Assembly: GCA_947396885.1 (NCBI GenBank)
Contig: OX377206.1
Coordinates: forward strand, 85,619,960-85,683,959
Direction of reading: 5' to 3'
Length of the DNA: 64,000 nt
Source of the DNA: Heligmosomoides polygyrus polygyrus
Lineage: Eukaryota > Nematoda > Chromadorea > Rhabditida > Heligmosomidae
In this document: in pieces, positions 21,301-34,103 of the stretch
How positions within the stretch are numbered: position 1 is the first letter of the stretch
Layout: every line of letters begins with the position of its first letter
Program-made: the position numbers and the translations under genes
The notes under the pieces: generated by a model
The model's input: only the letters and a program-made list of their open reading frames with translations
Database searches by the model: none
What the model was told of the DNA's origin: nothing

Positions 21301-24300
21301 GGTGCACTCGGAAGGAAATAATAGGAACTTCTTCAGTGAATATAGTTTCATCGACGCGATTATCGAACCGATACTTTCGCAGCCTGTAAACAAGAAATTT
21401 TAGGAACCATCTAAACATCTGGATAGCTCAGAACTACCTGTGATGGGTATCAGAAGCGAGAACCGTTACGCTATCCTTCATTCCATAGACACCACGAATT
21501 CTATATCCTTCCCATAATCCAAGCACATGACCTTCAGACGACTGTTTAATATCCTGAAAAATCCAAATAAGAAGTAGCAAGGGCTATGTTGTTCACGCCA
21601 ATAATTCCTACTACAGAAGAAAATCCTATCATGAAGACGCTCACAGCTCTTATTTTTCCCCACACTAAGTGAAACGCTGAATCTCTAGCGCAGCATTAAG
21701 CGCGTCAATAACGGCAGTAACTGGAATGTAGAACTCTAAGGATTTTCTGGAAAAGGATACAATTCCGATGCAAAAGTAAATTAATGAGATTTCTGGTCAC
21801 CTGGTACAAACGAAGACCTCTGTCTAAAGCACCTGAAAAGCTATGAATCGATATAAAAGCCCCTAGATTTCAGCCAGAATTTGTATGAGGCATACAGGAA
21901 ATAGATGCGCAGAGCAATCGGGAAAGCGCCGCCTCTCGCCCGCACCCGGAATCGATTCAAAGGTTGGTCTCCACTGATACCATGCAAACCTACTATCTGT
22001 GGCATTCAATGAGAGCCTAGGCAGCAATGGAATAACGTTTAAAAACCCACTCAACCGCTATTTATACGATGGCCGCCCCGACTAGGGTAGATCTGGGGTC
22101 GGACATCATCAAGCAGTGGGCATAGGTAGAGACATAGTAAGGGAATCGTACCCACTACCCATAGTAGGTAGCGGGTGCGATTCGTTTTCATGAACTGAAT
22201 CAAGGGTAATGTAGAAATCGCCTAAGGGCCTGTTCATGCTTCGCGACGGGAGTGACGTGACGGCAGCGACACGAGCGACAAAGCAAAGCATACCTATCGA
22301 TTTTTCCCAGGCAACGGTTCGGCACTGATCGATATTTATCATTCACCCCGTCGCTCCCGCCTGTACCGTCACTCCCGTCGCGAAGTATGAACAGGCACTA
22401 AGCCTCTCGCGGGAACAGCTGATCTCACTGGAACACCATCTTCTCGATGGGGCGCGGGTATGCGAATATACCCACGACGATCGTCGAGTATTCCCACACA
22501 CTGACATACCCAAGCTGTGACGGGTAAGGTTTGTATTAAATGCTTCATACTAGGTACATCTATCCCCTATACCTCGCATACCCACGGGTGCAAGCGTTCG
22601 TGTGTCCGGCCCCTGAACGTTATTTGCCAAGATCAGACCAATTCTTGCACTATGGCACAGCAATAGTCATATGCGACTTGTAAAAAAACGGTTCAAAAGT
22701 AACACTTCACGACTTGTTGTAAGAGACATTAAAATAAGCTTAAAGACTGTTTTCAACAGTAAACGAATGAAAACATTCGCAGTGAGAATACAACCTACAT
22801 GTCTTACGGGCTTCACTTTTACAAGATAAAGATCTGCTGTGCATTTTCGTTGCGCTCTGCTCTCATTTCGACTTTTAGCCGCCTACATTAATATAAGAAC
22901 GATAAAATAGATTGTCAAGTCCAATGTTAAATCAACAACATGGGGGTCGAGCGCCCCTTGTCCCCCTGGCCCGCCCACCCCCAACCCCCTGGGTTTGCTC
23001 GAGAGTCCAGTGGCTGCCTTACGAGATAGTGGAGACGCAGACATCTGCCACGCCTCTGTTTAAAGGGCGGGGGGTAGAACGCCACTCCGCCCAACAACAT
23101 AGAAAATAAACCTACACAAATTTGCAGGTGACCCCGTTCGTCGCCGGCGATGAGGAAGTAATTCTGCGCGTTGAAAAACGCACACGTGGTGAAAAGGGAG
23201 TTTGGAAGGTTATTGATGGTGCGGAGCATTCGACCTTCCCTTGCCGCAAATATCATGATCTGAAACAGCAAAAAATAGCATTGACACACCGACGGATACA
23301 CGCGCAGAAGAAACAGTCTCAAAACGCACATCGAAAGGAGTCTGCTCGGAACAGGCAACGGCCAGCAGTTTGCTGTCGCCGCTCCAACTTATGCACGACA
23401 CCACATCAGCACTGTCGTAACCCGACAGCAGGTGCAGCAACTCCACTTTTTCTCCACCGGGAACCACCTGAAAATTCGGTCCATCTCGAGATGCAACAGA
23501 TCTAACATTGAAACTGCTGTTTGGTTAACGAAATGTCTTACAAACCATTAACATAAAGAAAAGGCAGAAACTCAAAGAAGTAAGAAAAGGTGTAAAATGT
23601 TAAAATTTTCAGATTATAAATAAACAATGTTACATAATATACAAGATATAAAAAGGTTGGCTTCGCCACTGTCTCCAGGCGAACTTTTGTGTTACGCTCG
23701 TCCCATGGCTCTTCAGTGACGAAAAGGAGCATACTTTATGATCTTTAAAATCTGTCTTTATGTGAAGAGAGATAGGAAATGAAAATCGAAGGAAGATCAG
23801 ATGAAGAAAAGACGAGAAGGAATGAATAGGAAAGGATAAAGAACTAGACACACTTAAGTTAGCTAAGGTAGTTCAGCCTCAAGGCTTTAGTTGCTATTCT
23901 TACTTCAAGAACATCCTAATTAGCTGTTTCTGGATTACCTAACAAGTCTAAATCGAGACGACAATTTATTGACAATATGTACGTAATGAAGACGATATAG
24001 ACGCAGTTTGAATGAAAAGCTACAAAAAGGACTCTTCTAATTAAAAAAGTTACTGTATCTAAGCAGACTGACTAATAATACCCTCTGAGAATTAATAAGA
24101 ACTGAATCTGGTGCAATCCCAAGGCGGGGTGGGGGTGGGGGAGGAGGCACTCCATAGTCACTTGTAAATATGTAGTATTTGAAGATAAACTCACACAATA
24201 TAACATATAAAAGTGCTTACCTGATGCCCTCCCGTGAAAGCAGAGGGTCCTGTCGCCGCAATATTGAGAAAAAAAATTAGTTATTAGTTAAGGCATGAAA

Positions 24301-27300
24301 AGGCTCCAGCAGGCCAGGTGCCCCCCCCCCTTGAGATTGCACCCTGAATCTATTTCTATCAGAAGTCCTGCACTATGCTTGTAAACTGAACGTCGGGATG
24401 CAACCCAGTAACAGACAGCTGTCATTTCTGAGAGCATATGAAAGTTGCAAAGTACGACTGACTTCAGCTGAGTCTGAGCGGTCAATAAACGCTTCGATGG
24501 CTGAAAATGTCGCTCAAGCCGTGTCGTCATTTAGTTCTCCATTGAAACACAAGGGAAGAAGGATTAAAACTGAAGCTTTGTACGTGAGCATGGGGCAATC
24601 CCAACCAAGCACCTGTATAAGATTTGTTTTCATTTCCTGTCCGCCCTAAACCACTTGAACAGCTTTACAGTGAGCAATGTTTTGGGCTTTCAAACAGTGC
24701 TTACATTTTTAGGCAGATTGCATTAACTACAGAGCAAAAAAAGCTACAACGATCAATAACGTAAATAGGTGTACAACTTTGGCGAGAACAAGGAAGAGTG
24801 AACCAGGAGCGAAAATAGCCGCTAATACGACTTGGAAATCTGCAAATCATAATAAAACGAATTTTCAGAGACGTAGCTGTTGATTCCGCCTCAAATTCCA
24901 AATACAAGCCACTACTTGATTTGCAGTCCATCTAACAAAATAAGTAAAGAACTACATGAACCCCATGTTACTTTAATGGGGACGAACTACTAAATAATTT
25001 ACCTTTTGGCACTCAAAAAATCAAACAGAAAACGACAGAAGCTTACGGAGAGACCAATTTCGAAGATGAACCCAGCTAGAAATCCAACTTACCGAATGAA
25101 TAAATATGCGTGTAGATTTGGAGCAACTGGCTAGCAGAGTGCCATCCGGAGAGAACTCCACGCACCACACTTCACATTTGTGATCATTTATGGTCTAAAA
25201 TGGGCGAAGAGTATTAGTAGATATTTCACTAATGTACAAGTTAGTGTTCTCACCTGAGTGTTCACGTAAGCTCGCGATGAGCGTTTCTGGCAATTGTGAT
25301 CCACAAACACATCGGCAGCTTCAAGACCCTCAGACGACTCTTTTCTAAGATGTATCCGGCATTTCGATACTTGCGCCGCATGAGCTGAATCAATTGCGAA
25401 TCCTTAGTCGGAACAAAGGGCGACTACGAGCAGACCAACCTTGGTTAAGAAGCTGTTCAAGCCGAGCTGGGGGTAGAATAAATGTTGCCGGCAAAACCTG
25501 TTGCACTTTGACGACAAGCCTCCGACGATCACTTTTCGTTCTGAAATCGATGGTTGGGCATTGAAGACGTATTCAAGAAAGAAAAAACGCTCGGCTATCT
25601 AACCTGGTGATCTCAATCCAATCTGTGCAAGTGCTCTCACATTTACATTTTACGCATCAATTTACGTTAATGGGAAGACCATCTTCATCTTCGTTTTGCA
25701 ACATCAGAATAAACCAAACACTCTTTAACGAGTTCTATAGAAAGGGTTTATATTTCCATCACGGAGCGGCGTGGTGTTACGGAAGCTATCAATATCGATC
25801 ATCCGCGCCACCCAATCAATACCGGTAGATCTCGTAATGCCAGCCCGCCCCGCGTGTGAGGTATACATCCCAAACTGAAGGTGTCTTGGGGCGCTTGCCA
25901 CAGGTTCTAACGGTTTAACGTGGTCAAGTGTGATGAATAGATTGAGTAATCGCCATCCAAACATGACTGCGTACTACCCAAATACGCAGATGAGAATGCT
26001 GGGCTGAACCACAAAGTGCATGATCGCGTCTGTGCGGATTGTACCCTGCTCGACGGTCTAGCCGAAAGCTCGAACTAGAACGGATTCATCAACAATTAAG
26101 CCTGAGACTTGGGGTAAAAGGGTGAAACATACCCACTATGTGGCCTTATCCCCCCGCCCCATTCACGGGTTTAGTGCTAGGTGGAGGAAATTCGACAATC
26201 CTCTCGGGAGTCTCCGCGTACCCTTTACCTACCTTTAAGACAGTTGAATCTTACCCCTGGTTGGATTGGGAGTATGGAAAGGTAATTCGAAACGACCTTA
26301 AATGTCGCCATTGCCTCTTTAGACAGTCTGGCTAGCCGCCCGTGTTGCAATTTCAGCAACAAAAAAAAACAGCTCTATTAAGAACCCCTATTTAAGCCAA
26401 CACTCCTTTGTTTTTACTCTTCGTTTGCATAAAGCAACAAGTAATAACGTAATAAACCACTTATTTCTACGGCGATGCGAAAAAATTAAATGCAGGCATC
26501 GCTAAAGATGGAATAGGATGCACGTACACGTGGACCGGGAACGTCCGTCGAAAATCTAATGATGGAAGTTCAGACGATAAAGTACGACGTCTTCGAAATG
26601 GCACCCCCTTCACGCCGTCTACAATCCCGTCAAGCACTAGGGAATGTTCAGTAGACACCTATAACCACCGAACAGAACGGTCAGACACTAGAAAGCAACG
26701 CGCTCCAACGCAACGCGGCTACGTCGCGGCAGCCGACAGTATCACATAGGTCTAGCTACAAATCAAGGGAAGAACCGCTCCTTGGGAGATCGCGTAGTAT
26801 GCACTTATACAACGAAGCGCCTTGAAATCAGCTTAACTATTGAAGTTAGATAGGAACACACCTGTATCGCATCGCCTCCGGGACTTCAGACAGTTCTTTC
26901 TTGCCCATGAAAAGCATTCGAATCATACCAGCGCGCTTTTCCTTCAGAGCAGATGTGTTAGGAAACTCTTCCCGTAGAAGACGCAGAGCCATCGGAGTCT
27001 AAAACACTGACTTCAGAATCACAGAATCTAATTGCAAGAGTAGTTACGTTAACGTTCGAACGGAGAAAAAGGTATCCAGTCTTGTATTTCTACAGAATCA
27101 AATAATATTCAAATAATATTTAAAATATACCCCATGTTGAAGAATGTGAAAATACCAGAACATAAGCTCTGTTTACCAAAGCTGGCTCAAGTGAAATATC
27201 CTCACTCAGCTACCACACCATTTTGATGAGAGAAAAAACCTACATTCTCGGAAAAGAGGAGGTCGTAGAACTTCTCCTCCAGAATGATTAGCTTGGCCGC

Positions 27301-30300
27301 CTCAAGTTGAGCAGGTTTGATGTTCGCATAGCATTTGTCCAGCACAGCAGTAGCATCGTCCCATTTCGCTGAAAATGATTTATTTCGTCATATTATCTCA
27401 AATTCCTACCAACCAGAAATCGACTTCACAGACCAGATTCGTAGCCTGTACTAGCCTACGCAAGGTGCGTTTTACCTACCCGCAACGAATTCGAAAATAA
27501 ATAAACCAATCACTTCAAGTGAACAACCGCTCAAATACCAGAAAAACACAGGATTACGAGCACAAGTAACTATCCAGAAAGATGGTAGGAAGCATAAAGG
27601 TACACCAACCATGAGGTTCTGGTTCTCCTCTTTTAACAACATGTACCATTTTAACATCAAATTGGACACTTTTCAAATCAAACTGGACACTTCTAAGCAA
27701 GCTTGAGCTTGATGCTTTTGAAAGCAAATTGAACAGCTTCCCAATGAAAACGAGCCTTTTCTCCCATTACGCTAGACTCTCCGGGGGCAGTTAGAATAGT
27801 GTTTGTTCAAGGAAAATTTAACATGACTTTCTTGCAAATTTTAAATTCGCCTTGCCCAATAAGAATACTATTTCGCATTTTATTTTAAAAATTTGCAATT
27901 TGGGGAAGAAAAATAGATTAAAATTTGTTTTAAAGCGCAGGAGCGCTACAATCATTTAGTTCATTTAGAGGAGGAATCACGCCATGTACTTGAATAGCTC
28001 GTCAGTATTTTTATTTGATTAAATACAAAATTCTATTTGCATGCAGGAACATAGATGTAAACGGTACAACAGATAGAGTAACAAAAAACGCATATCTTCA
28101 AGTGGCAGTTTGAAATAAGCAACACTTACACTATCAATCAAGTAAAAATCGCTACGAGCTAGAAGAGTACGTCACGCAGTCTCTTCCGTTAACGCTAAAA
28201 CGTAGCTACCTTTCCGTACTATAGAATAAGTCCAAAACAAAAATTTTTATGTGAAAAAATTATACAATTTCAAACGGCTTGTTTACTTATTGTGGCAGCG
28301 CGTTTTAAAAGTCTCAACGAAAGCCGCTAAATTTTTCTTGAACAAAAAATTCATATATTCATTCATAACGTATTATAATATAGATTCAGAGATGTTATAA
28401 GCATCTCTGAATCTATATTATAGTATGGAATAACCCATTTGATTTGGAAGGCGCTCAGTTTGATTCAGAGGCGTCATGCTGCCAAGAAGAATGTCCAATT
28501 TTGAATTGAAAAAAGTCAGAATTGAAATAAAAATGGTACAAAACACGAGGTTAGTTTCTCTTCACAGAACCTATCGTTCACTCGAGAAGAAACGTGAAAC
28601 AAAAAAGTTGTTGTAAACAAGCAACTTTAATTTGTACAAAACGAACACGTGACTAGGACCTGAGATACAAAAAACATACCTTGATAAATGGCCTCACGAA
28701 GCTGGCGCGCATTAGCGTTCTCCACTTTGCATCCGCTCTCCTCGGTGAGTACGTCCAACGATTCCCTAAAAGGTAAGTATGACTAACGAAAACGCAATCT
28801 AAACACTGCACAAGGTACTGCTATCAATAGTGTGACCAAACGACAACAGGACGGTGATTTGATGATCACCTACGGTAGCTTACAGACCACTGCAAACTAA
28901 TCGTTCCTTAACAATCTGAAAAGGTAGAAAGGAAGCTGATTTATGTATTTTTCAATTAGCTCGGCGCAGTCTCCTTTCTATTCGAAGATATCTTTGGCAA
29001 AAGAACCTACGGTAGGGTATGCTGCACCTTATCAACGGTGACTCATGCCAGCACTACGATACATCAGTATGATAAACTCTAGTAGGAAAAAATGTAAGAA
29101 AAAGTCGTCGCGATAAAAGTGCTCCCTCCAACCCGTACTGCACCCAAATCTCACCAAAAGTGTAGAGCCGAGATGGTGATTTACACTTTCGAAATCATAT
29201 CAGACTACAGTCTCCCACCCGCACACAAGCTTACTGCCCCAAACTTCAAATGATCCATGATTTAGTAAAGGCTTTTCGGTCGAAGGAGACACCGGTTATC
29301 GAGCGCAGCTGATTCCAGGTTCGCAGCTCGGACTTCCCGCCCAGGCCAAGCAAGCGTTCGATCACTCCGGGTTAGTGAATTGGTATCAGACCACGCATTC
29401 AAAGTGCCTCTACGACATGCCAAAGAATCAGAATGCATGGTGCATTCCAAGAGGGACTGATTAAATCCGTCTTGTAGCCTAGTCCTTTAATGTCCGTTCA
29501 CTCTGAGTTGACTGCAGCAGCAAAGTGATGGCAAGGTAGATTTTTTCATCAGCATATTGAGCCATCAAATGCTTTAGAATGGGAAGATAAGCATGCTCCA
29601 ACGACCTCGAGCGAAGTTTTGAAATGCGTAGTCAGAGAAAATATTGGATATCACTTGTACGAATAGTGCTGACTGGATTGGAATTTTGATATAGCTCAAA
29701 CACGTGGTTGAGGTTAACGAGACCTTGCTTTCCATTGTGAACTAAGCCACTTCGTTACTTGAACTAGTGCAAAGCTTTCACAGCAATCGATATACTATTA
29801 TCAGTAAAAGTAGAATTACACTGGAAACGGAAAATACAAGTAAACAAACTCACTTCAAGCCTAGATCCCGCAGATACTGAGCGATTATGCGGATTGTGTT
29901 ATGCTGCTTAGACGTAAGTTTCGGAGACGGCTTGCATCCTGGTAGGCTAGGAGTTTTGAAAGGAAGATTGCCATTAGTAGTGTTATTGAGATCCTGTAAA
30001 AAAATAGCAATAGTATGGACCAGTTCTCGAAAGTATTTTGTAAGAAACACTGCGAAAATTCCCAACTAGTGGGCTATTCATAGACCGCGACGTCGGCGAC
30101 GGGAGCGACTTTGTCGCAAGAGCAAAGCATACGAATCGATAAACACCGAGCAAAAATCGATAGGTAATCTTAGCATGAGTCACCCACCACTCGTTCCTGT
30201 TGCTGCCATCTCGGACTTTTCAATAATACAAAAAATTTTCAATATTTTTATATCTGGAAGAAACAAGAATCCACCAGAAAGGACAAAATCAAAATCGACC

Positions 30301-30804
30301 CACTTAAACGGTATTACAACGACTACATAAGATAAGCTGTATTGTCAACTAAGGTGTCCATTCAAAAATACACCTCACCTTTAACGAACACTGCTTCAGA
30401 CGTTGAGCAACCGAACGGCTTCCCGAATAATGGAGATTGCAGTCAACATTCATCCTAAACTTATAAACTACACCATTGCAAACACGAATCGTATATGTCT
30501 AGTGGATGTGATGGAGAAGGAGGACAAATACGGAACAAGACAGCACTTGCCTCTTCTTCGGTGGTTCTTTGGTGTCTTCCGAATGATCACTTTCAGCGCC
30601 TTCCGGATCATCACCTTCAGTACCCTCCGGATGATCACCTTCAGTGCCCTCCGGATGATCTACACCTCCAGTGTCCTCCGGCAGACCTCCTTCAGTGCTC
30701 CCCGGTGGGTCGCTTTTGGCATTCTCAGGATCACTCTCAGTGTTCTCCGGGTCACCTTCAGTGTTCTCCGGTGGATCACGCTCAGGCGTTTCCGATCCCC
30801 ACAT
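18310..30804 (-). CDS. wdr-26: WDR26/Gid7 orthologue, CTLH E3 ubiquitin ligase subunit
   Basis: Fifteen exons read on the minus strand join in frame to 665 aa: 30804-30547, 29993-29854, 28765-28680, 27368-27244, 26998-26862, 25540-25440, 25384-25254, 25194-25093, 23467-23330, 23259-23116, 21553-21438, 21383-21291, 20136-19982, 18649-18544, 18475-18310. All boundaries are GT-AG and phases match. Domains in order: acidic repeat-rich N terminus (1-80), LisH (about 117-142, IRIIAQYLRDLGL), CTLH (about 150-205), a linker with ILPPARLEQLL, then WD40 repeats (about 330-630) such as HKCEVWCVEFSPDGTLLAS, VTVLASDTHHR, TTTQRNLRLWDLQSKTLMR, GHKRVVNSVAWN and DCTVRIWN. A Lys/Arg-rich tail (about 632-665) ends the protein. 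Human WDR26 is similar in length and order. In the family it recruits substrates to the CTLH (yeast GID) ligase. Introns are rich in MITEs and SINEs. The start codon is inferred as the first Met of exon 1. Confidence 0.93.
18822..19108 (-). mobile_element. tRNA-derived SINE in wdr-26 intron 14
   Basis: Nearly full length in minus orientation: GGATGTCGTGGAGGCGATTT, CCAGGAACCTGGTATCGGGT and TTGCGCTACACACGCC (complement of the A-box). The tail at the left reads AAAGGACGGCGTTATTCAAT. The orientation matches transcription of the host gene. Confidence 0.85.
20377..20746. repeat. MITE with about 150-bp inverted arms
   Basis: Left arm from GGCACTATTGTACTTTAGGA through CGCCCAAACTTCGCCC, TTATTTGGGGTGCTGATC and TTTTTGAAATTTCGGCC. 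The right arm is its complement through to AAAGTACAATAGTTCC at about 20735. A related half-unit (CGCCCAAACCTCGCC) sits in the centre. No coding capacity. In wdr-26 intron 12. Confidence 0.75.
22217..22401. repeat. MITE with GGCCTGTTCATGCTTCGCGA termini
   Basis: Left end AGGGCCTGTTCATGCTTCGC and right end TCGCGAAGTATGAACAGGCA are inverted repeats of about 30 bp. Inside are ATCGAT motifs and no coding sequence. In wdr-26 intron 10. Confidence 0.75.
22922..23098. repeat. GC-rich dispersed repeat (GTAGAACG family)
   Basis: Carries GGGTCGAGCGCCCCTTG, GAGTCCAGTGGCTGCCTTAC, CTCTGTTTAAAGGGCGGGGG and GGTAGAACGCCACTCC. The same blocks recur inverted at 41940-42117 and 45427-45595. It abuts the donor of wdr-26 exon 10 (23116). 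Confidence 0.7.
24103..24350. repeat. MITE with GGTGCAATCCCAA termini next to poly-G
   Basis: Left end GAATCTGGTGCAATCCCAAG followed by a G-rich tract, right end poly-C then TTGAGATTGCACCCTGAATC. Same family as 42189-42350 and 46087-46303. In wdr-26 intron 8. Confidence 0.7.
25735..25870. repeat. Dispersed repeat, inverted relative of 14755-14880
   Basis: AGCTATCAATATCGATCATC and CGCCACCCAATCAATACCGG mirror blocks in the 14755 copy. Sits in wdr-26 intron 5. Confidence 0.5.
27643..28543. repeat. Long inverted-repeat element, TGGACACTTT subrepeats
   Basis: The left end GTACCATTTTAACATCAAAT leads into two or more TCAAATTGGACACTTTTC-like subrepeats; the right end is the complement, closing with AAAAATGGTAC. 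The interior is AT-rich and non-coding and resembles 34104-34983 (for example TTGTTCAAGGAAAATTT against TTGTTCATGGAAAATTT). A near-perfect hairpin lies at about 28370-28435. In wdr-26 intron 3. Confidence 0.7.
28370..28435. repeat. Near-perfect hairpin in wdr-26 intron 3
   Basis: Arms of about 27 bp (core TATAGATTCAGAGATG and complement CATCTCTGAATCTATA) enclose a loop of about 7 nt (TTATAAG). The stem has no bulges, unlike a typical microRNA precursor. Confidence 0.6.
29278..29486 (+). mobile_element. Diverged tRNA-derived SINE in wdr-26 intron 2
   Basis: CCCGCCCAGGCCAAGCAAGC, GTGAATTGGTATCAGACC and GGTGCATTCCAAGAGGGAC follow the family order, with internal deletions. It is antisense to the host gene. 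Confidence 0.55.
30068..30224. repeat. Repeat of the CATAGACCGCGACG family
   Basis: GTGGGCTATTCATAGACCGC, AGAGCAAAGCATACGAATCG and the two ATCGAT motifs resemble 13664-13860 and 22217-22401. In wdr-26 intron 1. Confidence 0.45.
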
Positions 30805-33391
30805 TCTTCACAGGGCAGGATTTGATTCCGCTAGGACACGTCGGTAGTAAGGTGTATGTGGTAGAAAAAATATATTAAAGTATAAAGCATATCGAAGAAA
30901 ATATAACAGCGAGTTCGACATTGATGTTTTTATGTTCTTACAGCGCTTCCTGACGGATTCTCGAAATTCGGAGAGGTAACGAGTAGAGAAAGAGTGCGAT
31001 GAAGGGGCGTGGTTGTGACGACGATCTTGCTTTCTTTTTCTTACAGTGAAAAAAAAATTCCAACGAAATGATAGAACCATGAAAGCACACTATGCTGTCT
31101 TTCCATGCCGCAGATACATCGACGAAATCGACGCCTATGAATCACTCCCCCCCCCCCCCAACACACAGCGCTGAAAATCGTTGCCTGAACATTAGGTTAA
31201 CAACCTAGTTTCAGCTATAATGGTCGATAGAGTCCGAAAAATCATCTAAGCAAACGTGGTCTAAAAGTTAACAACCCTAACCGAATCTACTAGGCATAGC
31301 ACTTCCACGAGAAAATCAAACTCTCCATTAGATAAAAATAGCAAATCTATACTTCAGCAGTTCTGCTGATAACTAGAAGACAGGACCATTACATTCCATT
31401 TCGGAGTTGTTTTTCTTTTCGAAGAAAACCCATAACTCCACCAATTTCGCCCCAAAATATTTTCCGTTTTTTACAATAGAAGTGCGTCTGATCAGTTCTA
31501 AGCAGTAAATTCTAGCTCGACGAAGACTTCAGCTACGTTTTAAAGGGATCAAGAAGCTTTGGAGACAGTCGTCTAGAATCGAAAAACAAGAAACAACAAT
31601 AAAAGCAAATCCCAAAGTCGAAAGCAGCTTGTTAGGTAGATCATTGGGGAGGGGTGATGTTCCACTTTTGATTGGAGCGCATCAAATTCGCGCTCCAATC
31701 AGGCGCGCTTGAAAGTTTAGAGAAAACTGTTTCGGGATAAAGGGAGGCGAGAAGCCGTTATAAACCGTTTTGCTACGATCTTTTCACAGAAAAGAGCACC
31801 CCTCAGCACGTTTCAATTCCTGCGCCTGGCTGGTTCGAAGCCAGCCAGGCGCAGGAATTGAAACATGCTCGTCAATGAATCGAATTTTTCCGAGTTTTGG
31901 TCTCGAAAAGGTTAGCTCAGTCAACATACTATAAAAACATGTTGGATTTCGGATTAACTCCTGAAATCTCGTTCGCAGTTGAAAACTTCCCATCCGTCAT
32001 AATCTAAACACTACAGGAGCGGTCAATAGTATGAAGCCTAATTGACACTTGTTCTGACGCAGGAAAAGTGAATTTCTCAACTTTTTTCGAACACAAGCTC
32101 TTGCGCTAGCGCTTGCACTTTTGCACCAGACTTTGGCGACGGAAAATCACCACAAAGCAAAAAGAAAGCACCAGCCCCTGCTACACAACGCTATAAAGCC
32201 AATACAACTGGTTTTCAGTGCGACTTTGTACTGAAGACGTAATTCCATCGCGAAACTCCTTTTATGAGATGGAATCCTTAGACCCGTTTTGTAAACAAAT
32301 CCCAGTGCAAGTTTGGAACGAGGGAATCCACTTCCCTCTTCTTTTATATTGTCATCAGAATTCGTAGCGAAACTTTCAGAACGAAACTGCCAATCACAAC
32401 TGCGTGTACGTTACTATCTAAGGACACTTAAGGTTGCTGAGGCTAAGGCAAAAGTAGCAGTTAAGTAAAAGATACAGGGTGGACCCCCGCTCTAAACTTG
32501 CCCCAATCCCCCTACTTTTTTGTATATTCAGGGGCAGTGATCTACAATGGTCAATTGTCCCGCCCAGATAATAAACGATTCGGAAGGATAGAACGTCGGT
32601 TCGTTGCGCATCCCTCCAGAAATGACAACTTTTGCGTTTCTCATAACCTTTTACTCCAAAATCTTACTTTCAGTACAATTTAGAGAAAACGAAAACATTA
32701 GTACCCAAAAACGAAGAGAAACTGTAATGACAACCACGACTAAAACGCCTTCCTTAGGTAGCCAGTTAATGAATCCAGCCGGGTTCTAGAAAACCCCACC
32801 TCCCCACCCAATTTTTGGACGCCTAAACTCTACCTCCCTTCTAATTCTGAATGTTTCTCAGGTCCAAGTGGTTGGAGCTGATCTTCTACCCGAGCAGTAC
32901 TCGTGGAGACCTTAAGAACGCGAGAAAACAGCAGAGCTGTCGAAGGAAAGCGACACAGCACCCAGCTCACGAGAGCGGGGTAGCTGCTACGCTAGAGTAG
33001 GCGCGCGTGGGCGCACGCGCATTCACGGTCCCGCAACGACTGTCTCTGCGAGTCAGTCGCCAGCTGAACGGTTCGCGAATTTGTTCTCTGCGTTTTCCGC
33101 TGCGACACTCCTATCAAAGGCCAAGATCTATGGGTATGTTTCCACGGGATCGCTTATCAGGTTCACTTTGACACGATCGAAATCAAAACAATATCTCTCA
33201 CGGTCCCCTGGGGAAATTCCTTGTAATGGTATCCAACGGAGGTGGGAGTCTACTCCTGCTCATCTCCGATCTCTCAGGATTGGGTCCAATATGTTCTGAT
33301 AAATAGCAGGACCGGACGTATCCATATCCTCTACATATCCTGCGTGCCCAACGACTGTCCATTACCATGCCAAATGAATTTTTGGTCGTAT
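30805..33391. other. Upstream region of wdr-26 and intergenic DNA
   Basis: Should contain the minus-strand promoter and 5' leader of wdr-26; no clear trans-splice acceptor is seen. It also holds a short poly-C tract near 31148-31159 and hairpins at 31668-31700 and 31801-31867. No supported gene. ORFs at 33081-33299 and 33198-33410 overlap on opposite strands and have no recognisable motif. Confidence 0.4.
31801..31867. repeat. Strong 28-bp-stem hairpin
   Basis: GTTTCAATTCCTGCGCCTGG and its complement CCAGGCGCAGGAATTGAAAC enclose a 7-nt loop, TTCGAAG. One mismatch in about 28 bp. A second hairpin (GATTGGAGCG with CGCTCCAATC) lies 100 bp to the left. Confidence 0.7.
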
Positions 33392-33822
33392 TATAGGTGT
33401 GCTCGAACAAATATATTGGAATAATTGTACGAATAATTTATTCGAATAATTGCTCGAGTAGTCGAATACTCGATCTTTTTAGATTTCCGATTATTCGTTC
33501 GAATTCGAATATCGAGGAGAATCAATATTCGAATATTATTCGAAAATCGAATATTTCAACTTTATTCGAAGACCGAATAATTTTATTCGAATATCGTATA
33601 ATCTTCAAATCTCTGGGCACAGAACCTGGACTCGAACAAATTGTTCCAGTATTTGAATAAAAGCAAAGTCAATCAATCAGTCATAATCAATTTTCGATCA
33701 TTCGAAAAAATTGATGGGCGATTAAGTTCGTTCGTTCATCCGCTCGAAGATTTTCGACATCGAACACATTCGTTCATTCATCAGTTCGATAAAAAATTTT
33801 CACAAGCACAACTATAGTTGTA
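33392..33822. repeat. TTCGAA-palindrome element B
   Basis: From TATAGGTGTGCTCGAAC to AAGCACAACTATAGTTGTA, filled with ATTCGAATATTCGA-type units plus a CGTTCATTCATTCG-like section near the right end. The largest of the family here. Confidence 0.7.
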
Positions 33823-34103
33823 ATGCGTTCGTATTGACCTATCTGAGCTGCTGCTTTCTGTAACAACTGCCCTAATCAGAGCAGAAGACTATAGAGAAAT
33901 TTTCGAAGTGGTGCCAAGTTCTATTCAACGTTTATAGCAACAGTGGAACGATAAATTCTATTGCAACGTCTCTAGGCAGCTGGTAAAGGAGATAAACCAA
34001 TGGGTTCAGTGTTATCTGTGGGATAATGTGCATATCAATACTTCTTTAATTCTACTACTTCTACTAAAACTTTTGTATTACGGCAGCTTAAATAGGATGC
34101 ATT
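33823..34103. other. Unassigned intergenic sequence
   Basis: I see no ORF with coding character and no repeat structure between the two flanking elements. Confidence 0.3.

Noticed and set aside
30403..30878. Two plus-strand ORFs of 127-140 aa with repeated residues
   Set aside because: Antisense to the repeat-rich first exon of wdr-26; the periodicity comes from that exon.
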